This document shows positions 1-6,330 of a DNA stretch of 13,019 nt, one piece after another. Made by a program: the position numbers and the translations under genes. Every line of letters starts with the position of its first letter. The first letter of the stretch is position 1. This DNA is from CAZFZQ01 sp964522845 (GTDB taxonomy: Bacteria; Patescibacteriota; Patescibacteriia; GCA-002772895), in NCBI GenBank assembly GCA_964522845.1, contig CAZFZQ010000022.1, positions 1 through 13,019 of the forward strand. The letters run 5' to 3'. Below the pieces are notes generated by a model. It searched no databases and was not told the origin of the DNA. It saw only the letters and a list, made by a program, of their open reading frames with translations.

Positions 1-219
1 TTCCTCTTCTTTTGCCTTTTTTCGTTTTTTGAAGCCCTCCACCCACTCAGCGTGGGCTTCTTTTTCTTGTTTTGCTCTTTCTTTTTTGGTTGCCTCAACA
101 TGCGCCTCGGCTAATTCCATGCCTTTTTTTCTACGCTGTTTTGTTTTAGCCATTCCCTCCGGTGATAATTCTGATAATTTGTCTAATGAAAAATCTTTGG
201 GCTCCATTTGTGGTTGCAT
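1..219 (-). CDS. Lys/Glu-rich protein of unknown function, 5' part only
   Basis: The frame is open from an ATG at 219 down to base 1, giving exactly 73 codons without a stop, so the gene continues beyond the window. It starts MQPQMEPKDFSLDKLSELSP, then becomes strongly charged (residues 25-73 rich in Lys, Glu and Ala), with the look of an extended helix or coiled coil. There are no membrane segments or recognised domains in the visible part. A TTGCCC/TATAAT promoter lies 29 bases upstream on the same strand, which supports this strand over the overlapping plus-strand frame at 29-235. There is no Shine-Dalgarno before the ATG, in keeping with the other genes here. It is divergent from rpsB. 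I do not recognise the family; a nucleic-acid-binding or ribosome-associated role would be a guess. Confidence 0.6.
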   Translation of the reverse strand, partial: MQPQMEPKDFSLDKLSELSPEGMAKTKQRRKKGMELAEAHVEATKKERAKQEKEAHAEWVEGFKKRKKAKEEE

Positions 220-247
220 ATATTTTTTAATTTAATTCTTACATTAT

Positions 248-277
248 ATTATACACCCATTCTTTATTTTGGGGCAA
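248..277 (-). promoter_or_regulatory. Probable sigma70-type promoter for the leftward gene
   Basis: On the minus strand TTGCCC (277-272) is followed after 18 bases by a perfect TATAAT (253-248). The expected start near 241 leaves about 20 bases of leader before the ATG at 219. The -10 is consensus and the -35 is weaker. Confidence 0.55.
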
Positions 278-308
278 ATACATATCAATTAAAAATTATC
301 AATGGGCT

Positions 309-346
309 TTTTTCCTCCCTCTTGGAGTACCAAGAGGGAGGAAAAA
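309..346. repeat. 17-bp perfect hairpin between divergent promoters
   Basis: Bases 309-325 pair perfectly with 330-346 around the four-base loop AGTA. The core is CCTCCCTCTTGG with its complement, and the stem is extended by T/A runs and, past one bulged T, by a further G-C pair. The T run is on the 5' side and the A run on the 3' side on both strands, the reverse of an intrinsic terminator. It lies between the two divergent promoters and shares the CCTCC-TCTT core with the palindrome at 5649-5671, so a dispersed palindromic repeat is more likely than a terminator. Confidence 0.7.
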
Positions 347-353
347 GCGGGAG

Positions 354-382
354 TTGACAACTATTGCCATATATGATAATTT
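354..382 (+). promoter_or_regulatory. Promoter of the rpsB-tsf operon
   Basis: A consensus -35 TTGACA (354-359) is followed after 17 bases by TAATTT (377-382), preceded by TGA, which gives an extended -10. The predicted transcription start near 389 leaves a leader of about 85 bases to the rpsB ATG. Confidence 0.6.
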
Positions 383-422
383 GAGATAGAATTTAAATAA
401 CTAATCTCTCACGTGCGGTGTC

Positions 423-449
423 TTTCCATATCATTAAGTAATATGGAAA
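423..449 (+). promoter_or_regulatory. Hairpin in the rpsB leader
   Basis: TTTCCATAT (423-431) and ATATGGAAA (441-449) form a perfect 9-bp stem with a nine-base loop, about 25 bases before the rpsB start and inside the predicted leader. In several bacterial groups S2 represses its own mRNA through leader structure. Whether this stem does so is inference from position only. Confidence 0.4.
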
Positions 450-474
450 ATATGGCCGGGCGGCGGAAAAACGT

Positions 475-1230
475 ATGCAGATACCATCCTTGATGGAAAT
501 GTTAAAGGCAGGTGTCCACTTCGGACACAAAACCTCAAAATGGCACCCGAACATGGCGCCTTTTATTTTTGGCGACAGAGGCGGAGTGCACATTTTAAAT
601 CTTGAGGTAACGCAAAAGAAAATGGAAGAAGCCGCGGATTTTTTGCGCAAACTCGGAATGGAAGGCGGAACGCTTTTGTTTGTCGGAACAAAAAAACAAG
701 CGCAGGCCGTGATAAAAGAAAAAGCCATGGAATGCGGAATGCCGTATGTAAATTTGCGCTGGATTGGCGGATCGCTCACCAATTTCGGCACCATCCGCCG
801 CCGCGTGGAGCATTTTATTGATTTGTTAAAAAAGCGCGAATCGGGCGAACTGAAAAAATATACCAAAAAAGAACAGAATGAATTTGACAAAGAAATAGAA
901 ACCCTTCGTCAAAAATTTGAAGGTCTGGTAAAATTGGATAAAACACCGTCTGCCATATTTTTGACGGATGTGAAACAAGAAAAAACCGCTTTTGAAGAAG
1001 CGCAAAAAAGAAGTGTTCCCGTGATTGCGGTTTGCGACACCAACGTCAATCCGGACGGAATAAAATATGTGATACCGGCGAATGACGACGCGGTAAAATC
1101 CGTAAAAATGATGGTGGAGTTTGTGGCGGATGCATTCAAAGAAGGCCAGGGTTTGCAGAGCGCGCGAGAACAGATGAAAAAGATTGAAGCGGAAAAAGAA
1201 GCGGAAAAACAAAATAAAACCAGCTTGTAG
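475..1230 (+). CDS. rpsB: 30S ribosomal protein S2
   Basis: S2 is a structural protein of the small ribosomal subunit, needed for S1 docking in many bacteria and for translation initiation. The 251-residue length is normal. Family blocks are clear: LKAGVHFGH at 10-18, LFVGTKKQA at 68-76, RWIGGSLTNF at 95-104 and CDTNVNPDGIKYVIPANDDA at 187-206. The C-terminal 25 residues are a charged Lys/Glu tail. The ATG at 475 is chosen because the frame is closed by a TAA at 439 and homology begins at once. GGCGG about 8-9 bases upstream is a weak ribosome-binding site. It is transcribed with tsf, the usual S2/EF-Ts pairing. It ends in TAG directly before the octamer-repeat hairpin. Confidence 0.97.
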   Translation: MQIPSLMEMLKAGVHFGHKTSKWHPNMAPFIFGDRGGVHILNLEVTQKKMEEAADFLRKLGMEGGTLLFVGTKKQAQAVIKEKAMECGMPYVNLRWIGGSLTNFGTIRRRVEHFIDLLKKRESGELKKYTKKEQNEFDKEIETLRQKFEGLVKLDKTPSAIFLTDVKQEKTAFEEAQKRSVPVIAVCDTNVNPDGIKYVIPANDDAVKSVKMMVEFVADAFKEGQGLQSAREQMKKIEAEKEAEKQNKTSL

Positions 1231-1235
1231 GCGGG

Positions 1236-1299
1236 TAGCTTCTTAGCTTTTTAGGGTTTTACTAATAAGCTAATAAGCTAATAAGCTAAAAAGCTAATA
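1236..1299 (+). repeat. Inverted octamer-repeat array before tsf (AGCT type)
   Basis: The left arm (1236-1254) holds TAGCTTCT and TAGCTTTT, then TAGGG. The right arm (1262-1299) holds CTAATAAG three times in tandem, then CTAAAAAG and CTAATA. The left arm matches the complement of 1262-1280 with two mismatches in 19, so the transcript can form a long hairpin with a loop of about seven bases. It starts five bases after the rpsB stop and ends three bases before the tsf ATG. Related arrays precede gap, the SIMPL gene, gpmI and mutM. Confidence 0.85.
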
Positions 1300-1302
1300 T
1301 TT

Positions 1303-1884
1303 ATGGATAATTCTTTGGTGGTAAAATTGCGCCAAATGACGGGCGCGGGAATTGTGGATTGCAAAAACGCGTTGGAAGCTACGGGTGGCGATTTGGAAAA
1401 AGCGGCTGAAGAACTTCGCAAAAAAGGAATAGCCAAAGCGGCTAAGCGCGAAGGGCGAGAAACGCGCGAAGGTATCGTCGCGATTTACAGCCACGCGAAC
1501 AAGAGAATGGGCGCCATGGTTGAACTTTTTTCCGAAACTGATTTTGTGTCCAGAAATTCTGACTTTCAAGCATTGGCCAATGATTTGGCAATGCATGTGG
1601 CGGCCATGAATCCGTTGTATCTATCGCCGGAATCCGTGCCGGAAGAAGTGCTGGCCAAAGAGCGCGAAATTTATATCGCGGAATTTGCCGGTTCAAGCAA
1701 GCCGCAAGCAGTTGTGGATAAAATTGTTGAAGGAAAATTGCAAAAATATTTTGAAGATACCTGCCTTTTGAATCAAAAATTTTTGAAAGACGAAGACGTA
1801 ACGATTGGAGAATTGGTGAAGCAAAAAATCGGCGTGATTGGCGAAAATATCAAGGTTGGGAGATTTGTGAGATTTGAGATATAA
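1303..1884 (+). CDS. tsf: Elongation factor Ts (short form)
   Basis: EF-Ts is the guanine nucleotide exchange factor that recycles EF-Tu-GDP during translation. The N-terminal UBA-like domain (about 1-40) contains LRQMTGAGIVDCKNAL. The exchange motif TDFVSRN is at 79-85. The C-terminus GENIKVGRFVRFEI is typical. At 193 residues it is the short form lacking the second core subdomain of E. coli EF-Ts (about 283 residues), as in Thermus and many Patescibacteria. The ATG at 1303 starts where homology starts. There is no Shine-Dalgarno; the octamer array ends three bases upstream. It is cotranscribed with rpsB and followed by the terminator at 1940-1963. Confidence 0.97.
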   Translation: MDNSLVVKLRQMTGAGIVDCKNALEATGGDLEKAAEELRKKGIAKAAKREGRETREGIVAIYSHANKRMGAMVELFSETDFVSRNSDFQALANDLAMHVAAMNPLYLSPESVPEEVLAKEREIYIAEFAGSSKPQAVVDKIVEGKLQKYFEDTCLLNQKFLKDEDVTIGELVKQKIGVIGENIKVGRFVRFEI

Positions 1885-1939
1885 ATGAGGATGAGTGCGA
1901 ATGGTCTTCACCCCACGAATAACACGAATTATAAAAAAG

Positions 1940-1963
1940 ACCGCTCCGAAAGGGGCGGTTTTT
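1940..1963 (+). terminator. Intrinsic terminator of the rpsB-tsf operon
   Basis: ACCGCTCC (1940-1947) pairs with GGGGCGGT (1952-1959) around a GAAA tetraloop (eight pairs, one G-T), followed by a T run. An A run precedes the stem, so it could also act on the other strand. It lies 55 bases after the tsf stop. Confidence 0.9.
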
Positions 1964-1974
1964 GGTTTTGGCTT

Positions 1975-2003
1975 TTGTCAATAATAATTATCAAGTGTAT
2001 AAT
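1975..2003 (+). promoter_or_regulatory. Promoter of the gap-pgk operon
   Basis: TTGTCA (1975-1980), a 17-base spacer, then a perfect TATAAT (1998-2003), directly after the rpsB-tsf terminator. The predicted start near 2010 gives a leader of about 100 bases, almost all of it the octamer-repeat hairpin. Confidence 0.75.
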
Positions 2004-2023
2004 TAAATAAAATAACACAGGCG

Positions 2024-2106
2024 AATAGGTTATGGGTTTTTAGGTTAATAGGAGGAAAGATTTTTCAACCTAATCACCTAACAACCTAATCACCTAACAA
2101 CCTAAC
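2024..2106 (+). repeat. Inverted octamer-repeat array in the gap leader (AGGT/ACCT type)
   Basis: The left arm (2024-2052) holds TAGGTTAT, GGGTTTTT and AGGTTAAT in eight-base steps. The right arm (2067-2106) alternates CCTAATCA and CCTAACAA, two of each, ending CCTAAC. The arms are complementary at the GGTTA/TAACC cores. AGGAGG (2050-2055) lies at the turn, about 55 bases from the ATG. This copy follows a promoter rather than another gene, so the common feature of the arrays is the following start codon, not an intercistronic position. Confidence 0.8.
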
Positions 2107-2109
2107 TTT

Positions 2110-3147
2110 ATGATAAGAGTCGCGATCAACGGTTTTGGCCGGATAGGCCGGAATACTTTTAAGGCGGGGTTTGGGAGGAAGGATTTAAAAGATATTGAAT
2201 GGGTGGCGGTTAATGACCTCACGAGCCCGGACAATCTCGCGTATTTATTAAAACATGATAGCGTGTATGGCAATTTTGAACATGAAGTTAGCCATGGCCC
2301 CACTTCGCCAAGGCTTCGCGGGGCAGGCAATGATTATTTGGAGGTTGATGGGAAAAAAATCGCGGTGTTCGCGGAAAAAGATCCCACCAAATTGCCGTGG
2401 GGAAAATTAAAAATTGATGTAGTTCTGGAATGCACGGGAATTTTTCGCGACAAAGCCGGCGCGGAGATGCACCTTAAAGCCGGCGCCAAAAAAGTCATAA
2501 TTTCCGCGCCGTCTAAAGGCAGCGATATTAACACCTATGTTTTGGGAGTAAATGAGGAAAAATATGGCAAAAAAGAAGCGATAATTGATAATGGTTCTTG
2601 CACCACCAATTGCATCGCGCCGGTGGCCGCGATTATCAATAAAAGTTTTGGAATTGAAAAAGCCATGATGACGACTATTCACGCTTACACCGCGGATCAA
2701 TCACTCGTAGACGGGCCGCACAAAGATATGCGCCGCGGACGTTCGGCTGCGCAGAACATGGTACCCACTACCACGGGTGCGGCTGAAGCCGTGGCCAAAA
2801 CCATTCCGTCTTTGAAAGGCACTTTTGACGGCCTGGCCATCCGCGTGCCGGTTATTTGCGGTTCCATCGCGGACTTCACTTTTGTTTTGAAAAAAAATAC
2901 CACGGTGGAAGAAATTAACGATGCTTTCCGCAAAGCCGCGGCCACGCCGGCTATGAAAGGGATTTTGCTCGCCTCGGACGAACCCCTGGTTTCTACGGAC
3001 ATTATAAAAAATTCATATTCGGCCATTGTTGATTTGGCCAATACCAAAGTCGTGGGCGGAAATTTGGCCAAAGTTTTGGCGTGGTATGACAATGAGTGGG
3101 GATACTCTAATCGGCTTGTTGAAATGATAAAGAATATTATGAAATAA
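2110..3147 (+). CDS. gap: Glyceraldehyde-3-phosphate dehydrogenase, with in-frame repeat insertion
   Basis: The enzyme oxidises glyceraldehyde 3-phosphate with phosphate and NAD to 1,3-bisphosphoglycerate in cytoplasmic glycolysis. The N-terminal Rossmann motif INGFGRIGRN is at 7-16. The catalytic Cys164 lies in NGSCTTNCIAP and His191 in TTIHAYT; both numbers are about 13-15 higher than usual. The C-terminal block WYDNEWGYSNR is intact. The 345-residue length exceeds the usual 330-336. The excess is residues 64-73 (PTSPRLRGAG), encoded by a 33-base element also present in eno. It falls in a hairpin loop of the NAD domain, before DYLEVDGKKI, away from the catalytic residues. The gene probably remains functional (inference). 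It is first in its operon and its stop is two bases from pgk. Confidence 0.97.
   Translation: MIRVAINGFGRIGRNTFKAGFGRKDLKDIEWVAVNDLTSPDNLAYLLKHDSVYGNFEHEVSHGPTSPRLRGAGNDYLEVDGKKIAVFAEKDPTKLPWGKLKIDVVLECTGIFRDKAGAEMHLKAGAKKVIISAPSKGSDINTYVLGVNEEKYGKKEAIIDNGSCTTNCIAPVAAIINKSFGIEKAMMTTIHAYTADQSLVDGPHKDMRRGRSAAQNMVPTTTGAAEAVAKTIPSLKGTFDGLAIRVPVICGSIADFTFVLKKNTTVEEINDAFRKAAATPAMKGILLASDEPLVSTDIIKNSYSAIVDLANTKVVGGNLAKVLAWYDNEWGYSNRLVEMIKNIMK
2298..2330 (+). repeat. 33-base in-frame element inside gap
   Basis: It begins CCCCACTTCG and ends CGCGGGGCAGGCAA. Imperfect dyad symmetry is visible: CCCC pairs with GGGG (2298-2301 with 2320-2323) and GCC with GGC (2307-2309 with 2312-2314) across AA. Read in the gap frame it gives PTSPRLRGAG. 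It matches eno 10052-10084 at 31 of 33 bases, in the same reading frame. Sequence on either side does not match. Confidence 0.85.
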
Positions 3148-3149
3148 TT

Positions 3150-4340
3150 ATGAAAATCCGTTCCATCAAAGAAATAAAAGATTTGAAAGGCAAGCGCGCG
3201 TTGGTGCGCGTTGATTATAATTTGTCCATTAATAATGGAAAGTTGGATTTTAAGGATGATTTGCGGATTCGAGCAAGTTTGCCGATGATTAAATATTTAT
3301 TGGAAAAAGGCGCGACTGTGATTTTGATGGCGCATTTGGGCCGGCCCGAAGGATGGGATAAAAAATTGACGCTCGCGCCGGTGGCGAAATATTTAGGAAA
3401 ATTGCTGAAAAAGCCGGTCAATTTTATTGCCGACGATCTGACAAAAAAAGATTTATCCAAAAAAATCAAAAAAGGCGTGAATATGCTGGAAAATATTCGG
3501 TTTTACGCTGAAGAATCAAAAAATGATAGAAATTTTGCCAAACGGCTTGCAGGTTTGGGCGATATATATATAAATGAAGGTTTTTCAGTGAGTCACAGGG
3601 CGGACGCATCGGTCGCGGGCTTGCAAAATTTTCTGCCGAGTTATGCGGGAATGAATTTGGAAGAAGAAATAAAAAATTTATCGCGTCTTTTGCGGCAAAA
3701 TATAAAACGCCAAAATCGGCCATATGTGGCGTTAATGGGCGGGGCGAAAATTTCCACCAAAGTTGATTTGATTTTGAATTTATTAAAATCCGCGGACAAT
3801 GTTTTGCTCGGCGGCGCGCTGGTTTCAGGACTCCTAAAATTTCAGGGCTATAAAATCGGAAAAACTTTGACGGAAAATATTTCGCCGAAAATTTTAAAAA
3901 ATATTTTAAAAAATAAAAAAGTGATAATGCCGCTGGATGTAGTGGTGGGAAAAACGGGCGATTTGAAGCATTTGCGCACCGTGCATTTGGGAACAACGAA
4001 AGATCTTTGCGCGGAGGATGAAAGTATTTTGGATATGGGGCCGGAGACGGTGCTGGAATTTTCCAAATATATTAAAAAAGCAAAAACTATTGTTTGGAAT
4101 GGGCCGCTGGGGCTTTTTGAAGAGCATCCTTTGGCTTATGCCACGGTGGCGTTAGCGCGGCTTATTGCGGCTCGCGGAAAAGGGCGGGCGTTTGCGGCCG
4201 TGGGCGGAGGCGAAACCATCGCGGCCATGGAACTCACCAAAATGCAGAAATATGTTGATTGGATTTCCACGGGCGGAGGAGCGATGCTTTCATATCTCTC
4301 CGGCGCTAAAATGCCGGGACTTAGAAAAATAATTAAATAG
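3150..4340 (+). CDS. pgk: Phosphoglycerate kinase
   Basis: It transfers the acyl phosphate of 1,3-bisphosphoglycerate to ADP, making ATP and 3-phosphoglycerate, the step after GAPDH. The length, 396 residues, is standard. Substrate-side blocks are VRVDYN (19-24), DDLRIRASLP (about 36-45) and AHLGRP (61-66). The nucleotide side shows GGAKISTKVDLI, WNGPLGLFE (from Trp316), GGGET (352-356) and a terminal STGGGAML. GGGET-I replaces the more common GGGDS-A, a conservative variant. The start is two bases after the gap stop with no Shine-Dalgarno, which suggests translational coupling. Its TAG stop lies within the first unit of the following octamer array. Confidence 0.97.
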   Translation: MKIRSIKEIKDLKGKRALVRVDYNLSINNGKLDFKDDLRIRASLPMIKYLLEKGATVILMAHLGRPEGWDKKLTLAPVAKYLGKLLKKPVNFIADDLTKKDLSKKIKKGVNMLENIRFYAEESKNDRNFAKRLAGLGDIYINEGFSVSHRADASVAGLQNFLPSYAGMNLEEEIKNLSRLLRQNIKRQNRPYVALMGGAKISTKVDLILNLLKSADNVLLGGALVSGLLKFQGYKIGKTLTENISPKILKNILKNKKVIMPLDVVVGKTGDLKHLRTVHLGTTKDLCAEDESILDMGPETVLEFSKYIKKAKTIVWNGPLGLFEEHPLAYATVALARLIAARGKGRAFAAVGGGETIAAMELTKMQKYVDWISTGGGAMLSYLSGAKMPGLRKIIK

Positions 4341-4418
4341 GTTAATAGGTAATAGGTGATTAGGTAATTAGGTTCTAAAACCTACCAACCTAATAACCTA
4401 TAAACCTAACAACCTGAA
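4336..4418 (+). repeat. Inverted octamer-repeat array after pgk (AGGT/ACCT type)
   Basis: The left arm (4336-4374) carries AGGTTAAT, AGGTAAT, AGGTGATT and AGGTAATT in steps of seven to eight bases. The right arm (4379-4418) is five exact eight-base steps each starting AACCT (AACCTACC, AACCTAAT, AACCTATA, AACCTAAC, AACCTGAA). The loop is CTAA. This is the most symmetric of the five arrays. The pgk stop TAG (4338-4340) is part of the left arm, and the right arm ends five bases before the next ATG. Confidence 0.88.
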
Positions 4419-4423
4419 TTGTT

Positions 4424-5203
4424 ATGTTTGACAAACTTAAAGAGTGCCACAAAAAAATGCATATTTTGGCATGTTTGGCAGGGGTGTTTGTGATAATCTT
4501 GTCATTGTTTTTTATTTTTAAAATTAAAAATGTGGCGCGTGAATACGGCTATATCGGCCGGGCGCCTTTGACGCAATATACAATCACGATTGACGGTGAG
4601 GGCAAGGTGACAGCCACGCCGGACGTGGCTGTGGTTTCTTTGGGAGTGCAAAGCGATGCCAAAACGGTAAAAGCGGCGCAGGGAGACAACAGCAAAAAAA
4701 TGAACGACATCGTGAGTGCGGTTAAAGCCACGAGCGTAAAAGACGCTGACATACAGACCACTCCTTACAATATCTATCCGAAATATAATTATGATAAAAA
4801 TACGGGCGCGAGTAATATTGTGGGCTATACGGTTTCGCAATCCGTGACGGTTAAGGTACGGAATTTGGACAGCGTGGGCGGAATTCTTTTTAAAGCTGGC
4901 GAGTTGGGCGCAAACCAGGTAGGCGGAGTACAATTTACCGTGGACAATCCGGAAAATTTGAAAGTGCAGGCGCGCGAAAAAGCAATTGAAAACGCGAGAA
5001 CCAAAGCCAATGTTTTATTTGATAAATTGGGCTTGAAACCCGGGCGCATTGTTTCTTATAACGAATCCGGCCCGGGCAGTGTTTATCCCGTGTATATGAA
5101 AGAAGCGGCTTATGGCATGGGCGGCGGCGCACCCGCTCCTTCCATTGAAACTGGCAGTTTAGACATTACGGTTGATGTGAGTTTGACGTTTGAGATTAAA
5201 TAA
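4424..5203 (+). CDS. SIMPL (DUF541) domain protein, membrane-anchored
   Basis: A single hydrophobic segment at about 13-33, preceded by a Lys-rich stretch, predicts a signal anchor with the rest outside the membrane. From residue 52 the protein has the SIMPL pattern: ITIDGEGKVTATPDVAVVSLGV at the start, a central helical region and IQTTPYNIYPKYNYD, then a repeat-like GYTVSQSVTVKVRNLDSVGGIL and EKAIENARTKANVLFDKLGL. The 259-residue length is usual for the family. SIMPL proteins are envelope proteins of poorly defined function (E. coli YggE and BP26 are relatives). It follows pgk across an octamer array and is six bases from the next gene, so it is probably in the gap-pgk transcript. No functional link with glycolysis is known. 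Confidence 0.88.
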   Translation: MFDKLKECHKKMHILACLAGVFVIILSLFFIFKIKNVAREYGYIGRAPLTQYTITIDGEGKVTATPDVAVVSLGVQSDAKTVKAAQGDNSKKMNDIVSAVKATSVKDADIQTTPYNIYPKYNYDKNTGASNIVGYTVSQSVTVKVRNLDSVGGILFKAGELGANQVGGVQFTVDNPENLKVQAREKAIENARTKANVLFDKLGLKPGRIVSYNESGPGSVYPVYMKEAAYGMGGGAPAPSIETGSLDITVDVSLTFEIK

Positions 5204-5209
5204 AATTTT

Positions 5210-5659
5210 ATGTCAAAAGAACAATTGGCAAGAAAAGACGCGGATATAATTCCCATTCATAGAAGAGAGCAAGACGAAAAAGAAGCATTAAGAGAAGATT
5301 TTTTTCAATATTCACTAAAAGAAGGTAAAAAATTCCGCGAAGAGCTGGGGGAACTCAACAAAGAAATTGCAGTTCTCGAAGAAGAATTGGAAATTTTAAA
5401 TAGTGCAATAGCAAAGGATAGGGAAACTTTATTGTTGGGGCAGTCCAAAAAGAACCAAAAATTTGAATTAACACGTGAAGAATATGGCGCCATAGAAGAT
5501 GCCATAACTGATTTACGCGTTGCATTGCGGCCTTTGTATGAAAGACACTTTTCGCTTGAAATAAAAATAACTCCCGATGCGCAAGAATTAATGCAAATTA
5601 GGAATGACTTACGGGAAGAAAAAAGAAAAAGAGGGCAAGAACAAAACTCCTCCTCTTAA
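5210..5659 (+). CDS. Coiled-coil protein of unknown function
   Basis: A 149-residue highly charged protein. Residues 25-75 have a heptad-like pattern of Leu/Ile with Glu/Lys (EELGELNKEIAVLEEELEIL), which predicts a coiled coil. A second helical part runs to about 110, and the Arg/Lys/Glu-rich tail ends in serines. There is no signal peptide, membrane segment or catalytic motif. The ATG at 5210 is six bases after the SIMPL stop; no Shine-Dalgarno is seen. The last codons and the TAA stop lie in a palindromic repeat (5645-5683), so the C-terminal serines are encoded by that repeat. The family is not recognised; small cytoplasmic coiled-coil proteins of this kind are common in Patescibacteria. 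Confidence 0.75.
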   Translation: MSKEQLARKDADIIPIHRREQDEKEALREDFFQYSLKEGKKFREELGELNKEIAVLEEELEILNSAIAKDRETLLLGQSKKNQKFELTREEYGAIEDAITDLRVALRPLYERHFSLEIKITPDAQELMQIRNDLREEKRKRGQEQNSSS

Positions 5660-5683
5660 GGTAAGAGGAGGGTGGGAGGAGTT
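5645..5683. repeat. REP-like palindrome overlapping a stop codon
   Basis: CCTCCTCTTA (5649-5658) and TAAGAGGAGG (5662-5671) form a perfect 10-bp stem over AGG. It is followed by GTGGGAGGAGTT, whose GGAGGAGTT (5675-5683) can instead pair with AACTCCTCC (5645-5653), so two exclusive folds exist. There is no T run on the plus strand, so a terminator is unlikely. The core resembles the hairpin at 309-346. The palindrome plus short G-rich tail resembles REP elements mobilised by REP-associated tyrosine transposases; no such transposase is in this window. Confidence 0.6.
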
Positions 5684-5712
5684 ATGAAAATTAATAAATG
5701 TTATGTTAAGCT

Positions 5713-6330
5713 ATGCCGGAAAAATTTGAAAATTTTGGAGCGGACAGAAATAATACAAAGGAAGAAATTTTTAAGAGTTACAGTAGAGATCTGGATTTGA
5801 AACCGGAAGACCTCGAGGGAAAAATTTTAGATATCGGCGCGGGTGCGTCTGAATTCGCAAAATGGGCGAAAGAACACGGTGTCAGCGATCAAATTTACAG
5901 TTTGGATCCGGGACGGCGCCATAGGGAAGAAAAAGAAAAATCAGTTCGGGGTAGAGCGGACGCCCTGCCCTTTGAAGACCAAGTTTTTGATTTGGTTATT
6001 TCTAATTCCGCAATTCCTAATATTTTGGGTGAGGAAGATCGGGAACAGATGGAGCGCGATGTTAGGGAGAGCGTAAAAGAGGCTCTGCGCGTTCTAAAAT
6101 CCGGAGGAGAAATTCGTTTGGGCAGAGTAATAAGAAATTCCAATAAAGATTATCAAAAAGATTTACAACATTTTTTTGATTCCGTATTGGGCGAGCTTGT
6201 GAGAAAAGGGCACAGGGTGGAAATGTACCATAAAAAATACGCCGATATTTATAGAAAATATGAAGATGGCAGAAAAGAATTATCCGCCGAGAGCTATTTG
6301 GTAAAAATAAAAAAACCGGAACTAAAATAA
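5713..6330 (+). CDS. Class I SAM-dependent methyltransferase
   Basis: A 205-residue Rossmann-fold methyltransferase, probably cytoplasmic. SAM-binding motif I is ILDIGAGAS (38-46). The acidic end of strand 2 is Asp65 in YSLDPG, the adenine-side block is RADALPF (81-87), motif IV-like FDLVISNSAI is at 92-101 and ALRVLKSGGEI at 124-134. This order matches the Methyltransf_11/UbiE-like group. The substrate cannot be read from the sequence. The start at 5713 has no Shine-Dalgarno but fits the fold, with about 37 residues before motif I. Its stop overlaps the next start by one base (TAATG), so the two genes are translationally coupled. Confidence 0.9.
   Translation: MPEKFENFGADRNNTKEEIFKSYSRDLDLKPEDLEGKILDIGAGASEFAKWAKEHGVSDQIYSLDPGRRHREEKEKSVRGRADALPFEDQVFDLVISNSAIPNILGEEDREQMERDVRESVKEALRVLKSGGEIRLGRVIRNSNKDYQKDLQHFFDSVLGELVRKGHRVEMYHKKYADIYRKYEDGRKELSAESYLVKIKKPELK

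Noticed and set aside
29..235. Plus-strand reading frame of 68 codons at the left edge
   Set aside because: It mirrors the minus-strand Lys/Glu-rich frame, which has its own promoter and is open to the window edge; its Ser/Phe/Cys-rich composition is typical of a shadow.
309..346. Intrinsic terminator
   Set aside because: T and A runs are on the wrong sides of the stem on both strands, and no gene ends towards it.
1262..1297. CRISPR array suggested by tandem repeats
   Set aside because: Units are 7-8 bases, contiguous and without spacers, and no cas gene is present.
1861..1878. Nine-base tandem repeat at the end of tsf
   Set aside because: It encodes RFVRFE, the normal C-terminus of EF-Ts in short-form proteins, so it is conserved coding sequence.
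1914..1931. Two tandem copies of CACGAATWA after tsf
   Set aside because: Only two short units and no symmetry; too little to call a repeat element.
5684..5800. 38-residue frame behind a strong GGGAGGAG, overlapping the methyltransferase start
   Set aside because: The purine run belongs to the REP-like palindrome, the peptide is Lys-rich without recognisable features and lies out of frame over a well-supported gene.
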